Source: Ruminiclostridium sufflavum DSM 19573
GTDB taxonomy: Bacteria; Bacillota; Clostridia; Acetivibrionales; DSM-1351
Length of the DNA: 64,000 bases
Assembly: GCF_003208175.1 (NCBI RefSeq)
Contig: NZ_QKMR01000005.1
Span: 150,298 to 214,297 of the forward strand
Reading direction: 5' to 3'
The position numbers and the translations under genes were made by a program. This document shows positions 55,692 through 63,687 of the stretch, one piece after another; position 1 is the first letter of the stretch, and the number at the start of each line of letters is the position of its first letter. The notes under the pieces are model-generated. The model was not told where the DNA came from. It made no database searches and was given only the letters and a program-made list of their open reading frames with translations.

Positions 55692-55982
55692 ATGTCTGTT
55701 AGTATAAGCTTATGGTCAGCTATAGAAGGAGAAATACAAAGATTTTTATCCAGCTATTATCAAATGGATATCCAAAAAGAAGAACAGTGCCAAAACTGGA
55801 TAAGTGATTTTTTCAATCCTTTGGAGTCGATTGATATGATTAGTGCATTAATGGATAATTTTTATAAATATAAACTTACTATGTATATACATATGGAGAA
55901 CGGGTATTTGCATAAGATAACGGAAGAAAACTATAACGATGTTATAAAAGGTCTTTTTGAGATATATTATTTGTCTGCCTGA
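55692..55982 (+). CDS. Small protein of unknown function
   Basis: 96-residue acidic protein, no family recognised. Aromatic-rich (SLWSAIEGEIQRFLSSYYQ, NWISDFFNP, YKYKLTMYIHMENGYLHKI). ATG 55692 with TTGGGGGA 7 bases before it; an earlier ATG at 55641 is in frame but has no site. Follows mtaD by 76 bases. Confidence 0.6.
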   Translation: MSVSISLWSAIEGEIQRFLSSYYQMDIQKEEQCQNWISDFFNPLESIDMISALMDNFYKYKLTMYIHMENGYLHKITEENYNDVIKGLFEIYYLSA

Positions 55983-56171
55983 ACAATATATTAAGTTTTA
56001 AGAGTTTTAGGGCAGTTGGTTTTATTCATTAAGTCGGTATTTCAATTTTATATTGTTATGTTATAATATCTGTTGAGAGCTTAAATTTCCCAATATCTAT
56101 TAATTATTGAAGCCACATGGGAGATGCTTTTTATTATTTTTTAGCCAGTTTGGGCTAATGGAGGTTAATGC

Positions 56172-56678
56172 ATGAATCAAGATAACATTCAAGAGGAATC
56201 GGATTTTGCTCAGGCGAATAGTACAACTTCTGCTGAACAGGCTCTTGAAGCTAAGTGTAATGATAATGAATCTGCTGTTGATTCGGAGGAAGGCTTTATC
56301 CCGGCAGGAGGCTCTGCAGATAATTCATTAAGCGCGGACAATAGTTTTCAGCCGGAAAGTAGCAGCAGTAAGCAATACAATAATAATCAGGTAAGCAATC
56401 TGGAGAGACAGCTGTTATTAAATAACAGTAATCCTTTAAATATCAGAAGCTTAAGCAATTGGACAAAAGTTATTCTGACAGCTTTGTCTGTTATGATTCC
56501 AGGAATCGGGCAAATTATCGGAACAATAGCAGGCTTGGTATTTGTCGCTAATGACAGGGATTCGGACAGAAGATTATATGGGGCAGCATTAATAACAGTT
56601 TCGATGATTGCATTTGTGCTGTCAGCAATTTTCTGGTTTACATTTATTTTGTCCTTTGGACCTGAGCTGTTCTACTGA
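56172..56678 (+). CDS. Small membrane protein with disordered N terminus
   Basis: 168-residue protein: acidic, Ser/Asn-rich disordered N-terminal half (1-90) and two membrane helices (about 99-125, ILTALSVMIPGIGQIIGTIAG, and 140-163). The helical part resembles small TM2- or DUF-type proteins; function unknown. GGAGG before ATG. It ends 3 bases before the likely start zone of the folate gene and may be translationally coupled to it. Confidence 0.7.
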   Translation: MNQDNIQEESDFAQANSTTSAEQALEAKCNDNESAVDSEEGFIPAGGSADNSLSADNSFQPESSSSKQYNNNQVSNLERQLLLNNSNPLNIRSLSNWTKVILTALSVMIPGIGQIIGTIAGLVFVANDRDSDRRLYGAALITVSMIAFVLSAIFWFTFILSFGPELFY

Positions 56679-56681
56679 TGT

Positions 56682-57275
56682 TTGATACTGGAGGTTTTTG
56701 AAATTCAAAAAAAGGATGTCAGAAGAAAATACCTTTCAATTAGAAGCAAAATGGAAAAAAACGACGTAACGGAGAGGTCTTCATGTATTGCTGAAAAATT
56801 AAATCGAATGGAATATATAATAAATGCAGCAAGCATCATGTGTTATGTCAGCTTTGGCAATGAGGTATTTACCCATGAATTGATAAAAAAATGGATAAGA
56901 GAGGGCAAGCAGGTAAGTGTGCCCTGTACGGTTATAAATAACGAGCAAAAATATATGCATGCTGTGAGGATAAAGGCTTTTGATGAGCTTAAAGCAGAAG
57001 GAAACTATGGTATACCGGAGCCGATTTTACGGAAATGCAATATTATCAGGCCTGATATGCTGGATATAATTATTGTACCGGGAAGTGTGTTTGACATTCA
57101 TAAAAACAGAATGGGCTACGGAGCAGGATTCTATGACAGCTTTTTAAGCGGGGTGTCAGGCAGATGTCAGAAGATAGGGCTGTGTTTCGAGTTTCAGCTT
57201 TTAGACAAAATACCTTTTGAGGAATATGATGTACCTCTGGATTTATTAGTTACGGAAAAAAGAATAATTGTTTAG
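56682..57275 (+). CDS. 5-formyltetrahydrofolate cyclo-ligase
   Basis: About 190-residue ATP-dependent cyclo-ligase that makes 5,10-methenyl-THF from 5-formyl-THF. KKDVRRKYLSIRSKM at the start, MCYVSFGNEVFTH, PDMLDIIIVPGSVFD and GYGAGFYDSFL are the family motifs. Start uncertain: TTG 56682 gives the frame shown, but the ribosome binding site GGAGG (56690-56694) is inside it and would serve a start near 56703, where the in-frame codon is ATT. Homologues usually begin a few residues before KKD, which fits the ATT. Confidence 0.9.
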   Translation: MILEVFEIQKKDVRRKYLSIRSKMEKNDVTERSSCIAEKLNRMEYIINAASIMCYVSFGNEVFTHELIKKWIREGKQVSVPCTVINNEQKYMHAVRIKAFDELKAEGNYGIPEPILRKCNIIRPDMLDIIIVPGSVFDIHKNRMGYGAGFYDSFLSGVSGRCQKIGLCFEFQLLDKIPFEEYDVPLDLLVTEKRIIV

Positions 57276-57298
57276 CTGATATGCCTTTAGGTGTTAGA

Positions 57299-57345
57299 CG
57301 GAATCCATATATGGACTGTTAAAGTTTGTATGCCGGATTCTTTTT
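57299..57345 (+). terminator. Possible terminator after the cyclo-ligase gene
   Basis: GGAATCC (57300-57306) can pair with GGATTC (57335-57340), long loop with CCATATATGG inside, then TTTTT. Confidence 0.5.
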
Positions 57346-57349
57346 ATTT

Positions 57350-57511
57350 TCCTTGCGACGATATTCATATCGATTTTTAGGTGGATTAAGCTTTTAAGCT
57401 GATTTTGAGTATAGTTTGGGTTTGAATTTGTTTTGACTTTAGGAGGCTTCAGCCTTAAACCCAAGCTATCGGACGATTATATCGTTTATTTAGCAGATAG
57501 TAATTGACTTT
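57350..57511 (+). repeat. Composite MITE-like repeat, both arms, about 160 bp
   Basis: Left arm: CCTTGCGACGATATTCATATC, GGATTAAGCTTTTAAGC, TATAGTTTGGGTTT. Right arm: AGGAGGCTTCAGCCT, AAACCCAAGCTATC, GATTATATCG, GCAGATAGTAATTGACTTT. ATAGTTTGGGTTT of the left arm is complementary to AAACCCAAGCTAT of the right arm, so the whole unit can fold back. Confidence 0.75.
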
Positions 57512-57748
57512 GATAGTATATTATATTTATAAATTCAATGGACAAATTTTAATATTCAGGTATGGTGAATATAATTAGATTAGGACTTATATATTTTCAG
57601 CATTTTTATTGGGAAATGAAAAAATGGTCTGATAGCTTGAAGGAACTTGGAAGGTATAAGAAAAAAATCTTGCGTACCGCTGCGAAGCAGAGGTTTGCTA
57701 CATTGCTTTTCATAATTTTTTGGGCCTATACTTGGCGTGGAGGTTAAT

Positions 57749-57844
57749 ATGGCAAAAATCAAACAGCACAGGATTCAGAACATTTATAAAGAAAAGATTA
57801 ATATTGTAGACTTGCTTTACAAGCTTATAACTATCAAATTTTGA
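57749..57844 (+). CDS. 31-codon reading frame with a strong leader, possible gene remnant
   Basis: Frame MAKIKQHRIQNIYKEKINIV-(11 more) stop. It is tiny, but it has TGGGCC-loop-TTGGCGTGGAGGTTAAT directly before the ATG, the same mini-hairpin leader as ruvB and the GntR gene. I do not recognise the peptide. It may be the start of a gene broken when mobile DNA entered here, or a real small protein. The rest of the gap from 57512 is AT-rich with one hairpin (CGCTGCGAAGCAG, about 57676-57690). Confidence 0.25.
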   Translation: MAKIKQHRIQNIYKEKINIVDLLYKLITIKF

Positions 57845-57984
57845 AAGATACAATCTGCAAAAAAATACAGAGCTCATTTTTTTGACCGAAAAAATTCTCA
57901 AAAAACCCTTTATTCCAAAAAATAATTCAACCAATTTATATACGTCAGCTGATTATCGTTTAAATTAAGGAGGTAGCAGTTGTT

Positions 57985-58410
57985 ATGCTGGGGTTTAATA
58001 AACCTGATATTAATTATCATATTGGAATTTATGTAAGACAGAGCAGAGACGAAAATGATGAAAATTTAGAAACAATAGAAACCCAAAAAAGACTGCTGAT
58101 AGATTTTGTGGCTAAAAATAGCTTGGGTACTATTTTTAAAACGTATGTGGATGATAATGTTTCCGGAGCAGGCTTTGAAAGGCAGGCATTAGACGAGTTG
58201 AAAAAGGATGTGCTGGCATGTAATGTAAATCTTATTGTTCTGAAGGATTTATCAAGGCTGGGAAGAAATAATGCCAAAACTCTTTTGTTCCTTGATTTTT
58301 TAGAAGAGTACGGAGTCCGTGTCTTGACGGCAGACGGAAGATATGACAGCATCAAGGATAATGAAACGGTTGGTATTGATACTTGGTTTAATGAACGGTA
58401 TATCAAATAA
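57985..58410 (+). pseudogene. Truncated serine recombinase (catalytic domain only)
   Basis: 141-codon frame that equals the N-terminal resolvase domain of a large TnpX-like serine recombinase. Catalytic Ser20 (YVRQSRDE), VDDNVSGAGFERQ and LKDLSRLGRN are intact; the frame stops just after WFNERY, where full-length proteins continue into the long DNA-binding half. Good ribosome binding site (AAGGAGG). The missing 350-400 residues mean it is a remnant, although the small product could still fold. Confidence 0.75.
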
Positions 58411-58465
58411 TAGACATATTTTTATATGTGCTTTTAATATTATCTGATATGCTATAATTTGATGG

Positions 58466-58555
58466 GTGCTTCAGCAGCGTGGAATAGGGCTTATTTATGG
58501 TATTGATTTCGAGAGAACAGATGTTGAGGACGCTATGAAAAAATTCTTAATTTGA
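58466..58555 (+). pseudogene. Short coding remnant
   Basis: Open frame of about 29 codons ending IYGIDFERTDVEDAMKKFLI stop, with a protein-like composition (acidic helix end) but no recognisable start. It looks like the 3' end of a gene that was cut away. I do not recognise the family. Confidence 0.25.
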
Positions 58556-58665
58556 CGGATATACCCCACGGGCATGGACTGTTTTGCACAGTCTGCCCAT
58601 TGGGTGCATTGCTGTAAAGGCCTCAAACTATCTGTCATACAGAACAGTACATACAATAGATATAA

Positions 58666-60186
58666 TCAAAGCAAAGGATATATACGTATTCCAAAATTAT
58701 CATTTCTGCAGCCCTTGCCTTTAATGTATTCGACCTTTTCAAGAACACTTTTAAGCAGCAGATTTTTATTTTCAGGGGTTTCCAGATTGTAGTATTCACT
58801 GATAACCTTTGCTGCATGAGGAATAAAGTCAGTCTTTAGCAGTTGTTTGTTATCAAGAGTATTCTGGTATATAGCAGAGGTTTTGTCAAGCTTCTGTGTA
58901 AGTGCATCTATTTTTCGGAAAACAGCATCGGCTCTTTCTGTAAAAATATCAATGGAGTATACTCCTTTTTCCAGCAGGACATAAATATTATCCTTCTGAA
59001 TATATGCTTCGGAAAGCTGTTTTTTAAGTAAGCCTATGCTGCTCTTCAAGGCGGCTTCTTCTGAATCGGTGCCTTGTGTTTTTTTAGTTATATCAAAGCT
59101 GTATCCGTCCAGATATTCCTGCAAAGCAGAAAGAATTTCAGCTTCAACGTATTCAAATTTACTGCTTTTATTTCCGCATTTATTTCGGCATATAACATGA
59201 GCGCTTGATTCCTGATAGGGCCTATATTGCATTTTACTGCCGCAAACCCCGCATATTAATATTCCGGCAAGTGGGTTACTTAGGCTAGTGGCTGGTTTTA
59301 CAGGAGATTTTGTATTTTTTTGCATAATTAATTCGGCTCTTTCAAATATTTCATAAGAAATCAGTGGTGGGTGCTTGCCTTCGGAAATTATCCACTTTTC
59401 CTTGGACTGCTTTCTGCTGGCATTTTTCTTTTGGCAGGTCCGGTAGTTCAAGGTTTTACCCCATACAATTTTTCCTGTATAAACAGGATTTTTTAATAAC
59501 CCTGAAACAGCCCAGCAGGTCCAAATATTATTTTTGTTTGTTTTAATACCCATATTATTGAGTCTCTCTGCAATTATCTGAGAGCCGGCAGATTCATTCA
59601 CATACCAGTCAAAAATACTTTTTACGATATCAGCTTGCTCGGGATGAGGTTCTAATGTCCTGCTGAATTTTTCTTCTTTAATTATGTAGCCAAAGGGAGC
59701 GTAAGGAGAATTATAATTTCCGCTTTTTACAGAGTGGATTACTCCGCGCTGAAGGCGTTTCGTAATCATTTTATATTCCTTTCGGCTCATAAAGGCCTCA
59801 AATTCGCTGTATTCCTCATCAAATTCGTTTGATAGGTCATATGTTTTATCCGGAGTGATTATTTTAGTATCCGTGTTTTTAAAGGCCTTCAAAATAATGC
59901 CCTGTTCTTCCATGTCTCCGCGGCCCAGCCTTTGGAGATCCATTACGAGAACAGCATCATACAGACCGTTCTGGACACCCTTCAGCAGTTCAAGCATTGC
60001 CGGCCTGTATAACAGACTTTCTCCGGAAACCAACTCCTCATATATTTTGATAATAGTAAGCTTTTTGGCATTGGCAAAGCTCAGGAGATCCTTACGGTGC
60101 TTTGCCAATGTTTCGCCTCTACCAAGCTCCTTTTCTATTTTTTCATCCTCTCTTGATTTTCTGAGATAAATACAGGTTTTAATCAT
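58666..60186 (-). CDS. Large serine recombinase (site-specific integrase/resolvase)
   Basis: 506-residue large serine recombinase, apparently complete. Resolvase domain (1-150) with catalytic Ser11 (YLRKSRED) and LVMDLQRLGRG; Recombinase domain (about 165-275, APFGYIIK, ILKNPVYTGK-like LKNPVYTGKIVWG); zinc ribbon with Cys312, Cys315, Cys333 and Cys337; coiled-coil region (375-440) and a C-terminal end. Such enzymes insert or excise phages, conjugative elements or spore-gene interruptions. No other mobile genes are next to it. ATG at 60184-60186. Confidence 0.92.
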   Translation of the reverse strand: MIKTCIYLRKSREDEKIEKELGRGETLAKHRKDLLSFANAKKLTIIKIYEELVSGESLLYRPAMLELLKGVQNGLYDAVLVMDLQRLGRGDMEEQGIILKAFKNTDTKIITPDKTYDLSNEFDEEYSEFEAFMSRKEYKMITKRLQRGVIHSVKSGNYNSPYAPFGYIIKEEKFSRTLEPHPEQADIVKSIFDWYVNESAGSQIIAERLNNMGIKTNKNNIWTCWAVSGLLKNPVYTGKIVWGKTLNYRTCQKKNASRKQSKEKWIISEGKHPPLISYEIFERAELIMQKNTKSPVKPATSLSNPLAGILICGVCGSKMQYRPYQESSAHVICRNKCGNKSSKFEYVEAEILSALQEYLDGYSFDITKKTQGTDSEEAALKSSIGLLKKQLSEAYIQKDNIYVLLEKGVYSIDIFTERADAVFRKIDALTQKLDKTSAIYQNTLDNKQLLKTDFIPHAAKVISEYYNLETPENKNLLLKSVLEKVEYIKGKGCRNDNFGIRIYPLL

Positions 60187-60341
60187 GGTGGTTATGCTCC
60201 GGTATCATATTTATATTCGCATGCTTTTTCTTATCTGTACAGGCTTCAGGTATATAATACTCCTAATGTATTTTTATGCTGCTGATAATGAAAATAATAG
60301 TCATGATGGAAATATGATATCGGAAATAACTCTGGAATGGC

Positions 60342-60378
60342 TAAATAAAAAACAATCCAAGCATACACCTTGGATTGT
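60342..60378 (-). terminator. Intrinsic terminator of the sigma/anti-sigma operon
   Basis: Perfect 10-bp stem ACAATCCAAG (60352-60361) / CTTGGATTGT (60369-60378); on the minus strand it is followed by TTTTTTATTT. Confidence 0.8.
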
Positions 60379-60436
60379 CTGTAAGATATGTTAAAAGATA
60401 AAATTGTTTAGAACCGACCGGGCTTAATCCCTCCAA

Positions 60437-61399
60437 TCATGGCAGAAGCTTATATTTCATGCTTTTAGTTAAGATATTATAAGTAACTGACGCGTTTTCG
60501 ATAATTTCAGTATTTTTATACGAAAGGCCTGCGGCAAACTCAACAGTGCTGTTGTCTATCCATTTTACATCACTGTACAGACCGCTGTAATTTTCATGGT
60601 CTATCCTCTCCCATATTTCATATTTCTTATCCCTTGCAAGCAAAAATCTTGCGCTTTCAATGAGCTCGGGGCTTATTAAACCGTTTTCCATATCAAAAAC
60701 AATGAGATATGTGCTTTTATTTGAACAAGTGGTTACTGCAATATTCTTTTTGTCCGGAGACAGCACTATAGATGTTATATACATACTCGGTTTGCCGAAG
60801 GCAAAAAATTGGCTGAGTTCGTCATTTTTTATCAACCAGAGTTCATTATAGCTGCCATAGTCCGAATAATTGTTAAACAAGGTAAATACAATTGAGCCGT
60901 CTGCCAAATGATAAATGTTTGGATTGTCATAGGTTTTTGTCAGAATACTTAGGGAAAAAGCCGCGGCGTCCGAAAGCTTTTTATCAGTATTTTGCAAAAA
61001 TGGCTTGATAGCGTTGATAGCCTTTAAGCGGATTTCATTATCTCCATAGTATTCTACCAGCTTGTTGATAGAAAAGTACTGGGTATAAATATCATCCGAC
61101 CGCAGGCCTTTAAAGTAGACCTCCGCACCATAGTGCTCCGCTGAAGCGTCGGCAATTGCCATTTGCTCGGTCGATAAATATCTCAGATAAAAAGAGCTTG
61201 CATTGTTTTGGATTGTACTTGCCGCAATAGTTGTGATTGCAATAACAATACATATACATGCTGCTGCCATCACAGCCAGAGGGCGTACCGGCTTTTTTCT
61301 TTTGAGCAGTATTTTCTGTGTGAGTTCTGCCTTAAAATCTTCAGTAATTTCAAGATCAGAAAGCCTTGAATCGATTGCAATTTTAATATTGTCATTCAT
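60437..61399 (-). CDS. Putative membrane anti-sigma factor
   Basis: 320-residue protein encoded right behind an ECF sigma gene (8-base overlap). A cytoplasmic N terminus (1-38) that could bind sigma is followed by one membrane helix (about 41-62, AVMAAACICIVIAITTIAAS) and a 250-residue outside domain: a HEAT-like helical stretch (SINKLVEYYGDNEIRLKAI) and a beta-rich, propeller-like part (TSIVLSPDKKNIAVTT, YLIVFDMENG). No zinc anti-sigma motif is seen. Function is inferred from position. Confidence 0.72.
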   Translation of the reverse strand: MNDNIKIAIDSRLSDLEITEDFKAELTQKILLKRKKPVRPLAVMAAACICIVIAITTIAASTIQNNASSFYLRYLSTEQMAIADASAEHYGAEVYFKGLRSDDIYTQYFSINKLVEYYGDNEIRLKAINAIKPFLQNTDKKLSDAAAFSLSILTKTYDNPNIYHLADGSIVFTLFNNYSDYGSYNELWLIKNDELSQFFAFGKPSMYITSIVLSPDKKNIAVTTCSNKSTYLIVFDMENGLISPELIESARFLLARDKKYEIWERIDHENYSGLYSDVKWIDNSTVEFAAGLSYKNTEIIENASVTYNILTKSMKYKLLP

Positions 61400-61895
61400 A
61401 GCAATAATCTCCCTTTAATTCTGATTTCAGCCGTTCTCGTGCCCTTTTCAAACGTATTGAAGCGGTTGATTCAGGTATATGTAATACCTCGGCAATCTCG
61501 TGAATCTTTAGCTCCTGATAATAATAAAGAAGTATGATTTCCCTGTATTTTACAGGCAAGGACATAATTACTCTCAAAAGTGTGTCATCCTGTATCATTT
61601 CAGCTTCTGTGGCAGGAATTGTTTCCAGTACTGCCTCAGCATCAATCCGTTTCCACCAGTTTGACCGCAAATAATTTTTGCATACATTGATGGCGATTCG
61701 CATAATCCAGGTCTTTTCAGAGCTTTTTCCGTTGAAGCTGGAATAGCCTCTGTATACTTTTAAAAGAGTGTCTTGAACTGCATCCTCTGCAAGGTGATAA
61801 TCCTTTAAATATAGGAAACTCATTCTAAGAAGGGAATCCCCATACTCCCCGATGATTTTATTTATATCAGGCAAATCATTTTTTTTTGAGCCCAA
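61392..61895 (-). CDS. ECF-type RNA polymerase sigma factor
   Basis: 167-residue ECF sigma. Region 2 (YLKDYHLAEDAVQDTLLKVYRG, shown by its key DAVQDT motif; KTWIMRIAINVCKNYLR) and region 4 (LPVKYREIILLYYYQELKIHEIAEVL, PESTASIRLKRARERL) are complete. Start TTG at 61893-61895, set by AAGGAGA 9 bases upstream; the longer frame has no site. The anti-sigma gene overlaps its stop. Confidence 0.92.
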   Translation of the reverse strand: MGSKKNDLPDINKIIGEYGDSLLRMSFLYLKDYHLAEDAVQDTLLKVYRGYSSFNGKSSEKTWIMRIAINVCKNYLRSNWWKRIDAEAVLETIPATEAEMIQDDTLLRVIMSLPVKYREIILLYYYQELKIHEIAEVLHIPESTASIRLKRARERLKSELKGDYCYE

Positions 61896-62132
61896 ATTTA
61901 TCAATCTCCTTCCGATTATTAGACACATAAAAGCTGAAAATACTTTCAAATATTAAAAAAAATATGTATACAAATAAGAATGGAGATTAAACCGGAATAA
62001 ATTGCTATATGGCAGCATGAACTGACAGAATGACAGGGTTCGCTGGTATCACCTTAAGCTGTTAATATTTTTTGCTTTGATAATCTGAAACAAGCTTAAG
62101 GCAATAGGTCTTGAGCATTTCAACTGAATTTT

Positions 62133-62747
62133 TTAATAGATGCCTGGAAACAGACGATGCTTTGTTTGCAGGCAATAGGACTTGAATTCCTGCTGAAACC
62201 TATTCAGCATTGCTTTTTCCTCAACATGAATCCGGATACTATAGCAAATAAAGCAGAGAATAAGGGAAAGAACTGCTCCGAGAATATGACGGTACGCAAG
62301 GGTAACTCCCAGAAGACTTATAATGCTGCCTGAATAAGCCGGATTTCTGACAATACGGTATAAGCCGGTTTGTACCAAATGCTGTTCCTTGCTTGTTTGC
62401 ACCGCAAGCGTAAAGGCCTGCTTGAGCGTTAAAACCGCTGTGACCCTGATAAGTATTCCCAATAAAATCATTAAAACACCTATGTAAAAGAATGCATAAG
62501 GTAACAGCCAGCTCTGCACAGTTTGGCTAATTTGCCGGCTTCGGAATATAACAGCTAAAAATATGCTGCCAAAAAACGCCAGTAATATAAAAAGTAGGGT
62601 TCCGCTGTCAGAGCGTTTTTTTGAAGAAAGCCTGCCGGCTTTTATTGAAGAAAACATAATAATAAGCTCTGTGAATAAAAGTAAACCTAAAGCAATATTA
62701 AAAATTATAAAATCTGTTGTATTTAAAAATTTGGTCGAATCACCCAT
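62133..62747 (-). CDS. Isoprenylcysteine carboxyl methyltransferase-like membrane protein
   Basis: 204-residue membrane protein with about five helices. The C-terminal signature of the ICMT/PEMT group is present: LVQTGLYRIVRNPAYSGSI and EEKAMLNRFQQEFKSY. Bacterial members methylate small or lipid substrates; none is proven here. AAGGAG lies 11 bases before the ATG. Upstream of the sigma gene on the same strand but 237 bases apart. Confidence 0.85.
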   Translation of the reverse strand: MGDSTKFLNTTDFIIFNIALGLLLFTELIIMFSSIKAGRLSSKKRSDSGTLLFILLAFFGSIFLAVIFRSRQISQTVQSWLLPYAFFYIGVLMILLGILIRVTAVLTLKQAFTLAVQTSKEQHLVQTGLYRIVRNPAYSGSIISLLGVTLAYRHILGAVLSLILCFICYSIRIHVEEKAMLNRFQQEFKSYCLQTKHRLFPGIY

Positions 62748-63120
62748 GTATCGAACATCTCCTTAAAAACTTTACCTTTATACCGTATAGTTAAGATTTT
62801 GATTTTTGCTATTATATCATAGGATAGCACTTATATTGACAATTCAAATATTATTAAACGAATTCCTTGCAATAATAGCCTGTAAATCCAGTATAACCCT
62901 AAGAGAAAACCTGTCAAGAGAAAAATTAAAATTTTATGAATAAGATTGAATTTTTCTGATTTGGCAAGAAGGTTTTGAATGTTAGGTATAATTATATAAA
63001 ATGTAAAATTATGTTTTATTATATTAAGTTGTTTGCTATAATGAGTACAGGATAATTTATTATTATCCTGTATTTAATAATAACAAGTATGCTAATTGTC
63101 TGCATCAGGAGGAGCTTGCT
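62748..63120. other. Divergent intergenic region with a leader hairpin
   Basis: 373 AT-rich bases. On the plus strand an 11-bp stem TACAGGATAAT (63046-63056) / ATTATCCTGTA (63062-63072) lies in the leader of the acetyltransferase-like gene, whose ribosome binding site is CAGGAGGAG (63107-63115). No clear promoter boxes. Confidence 0.45.
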
Positions 63121-63687
63121 ATGGAAAATACTGTTAATATGGAGTACTCTATAAAACGATTTCAATCATCCAAGGATAAAGATTTCATAAAAGCCCTGAT
63201 GATATATAATTCTACAATTCCTGTAGATACTAAAACAAGTTCAAATGAAATAATCTATTTTGTTGACCATAGCATTTTACAACCCAAAAGAGAAATGTTT
63301 TTTTTCGGGCTTTTTGCAGGTGGTGAGATTGTCGGCTTCATGGAAACAGGATACTTAATAACCACAAAAACAATTATTATTGACTATATTGTATTGAAAG
63401 AAGCATATCGTCTTAACAGTGTGTTTTATCCACTCTTTAGCTTAGTACAACGATATTTTTCAGAACATATGATTGATTTTGACTTTATCGCTACTGAGAT
63501 TAGTACAAAATGCCCAGAGGAATCAGTTGATGTAGAAAGCTTCTTTTCTAAAAAAATGCTTCAAATGGAAGACTTTCGCATTGTAGAATTATTGTATAGG
63601 CAACCTAAGTTAGGTCTTAACAATGAAGAAAGTAATTTCGATTTCGAATTAATGATAAAGTCAGCACAATCCGTCGTTTCAATGTAA
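63121..63687 (+). pseudogene. GNAT-like acetyltransferase gene cut by IS66
   Basis: 188-codon frame resembling a GNAT-type fold: YSIKRFQSSKDKDFIKALMIYN at the start, FFFGLFAGGEIVGFMETGY as beta strands and IIIDYIVLKEAYR as the central strand. Good ribosome binding site. The stop codon (63685-63687) lies inside GTAAGCG, the terminal sequence of an IS66 element that begins at 63684, so the natural 3' end is missing. How many residues were lost cannot be seen; the product may keep part of its fold. Confidence 0.7.

Noticed and set aside
60185..60394. 69-codon frame between the recombinase and anti-sigma genes
   Set aside because: Overlaps the recombinase start and the sigma-operon terminator; no ribosome binding site.
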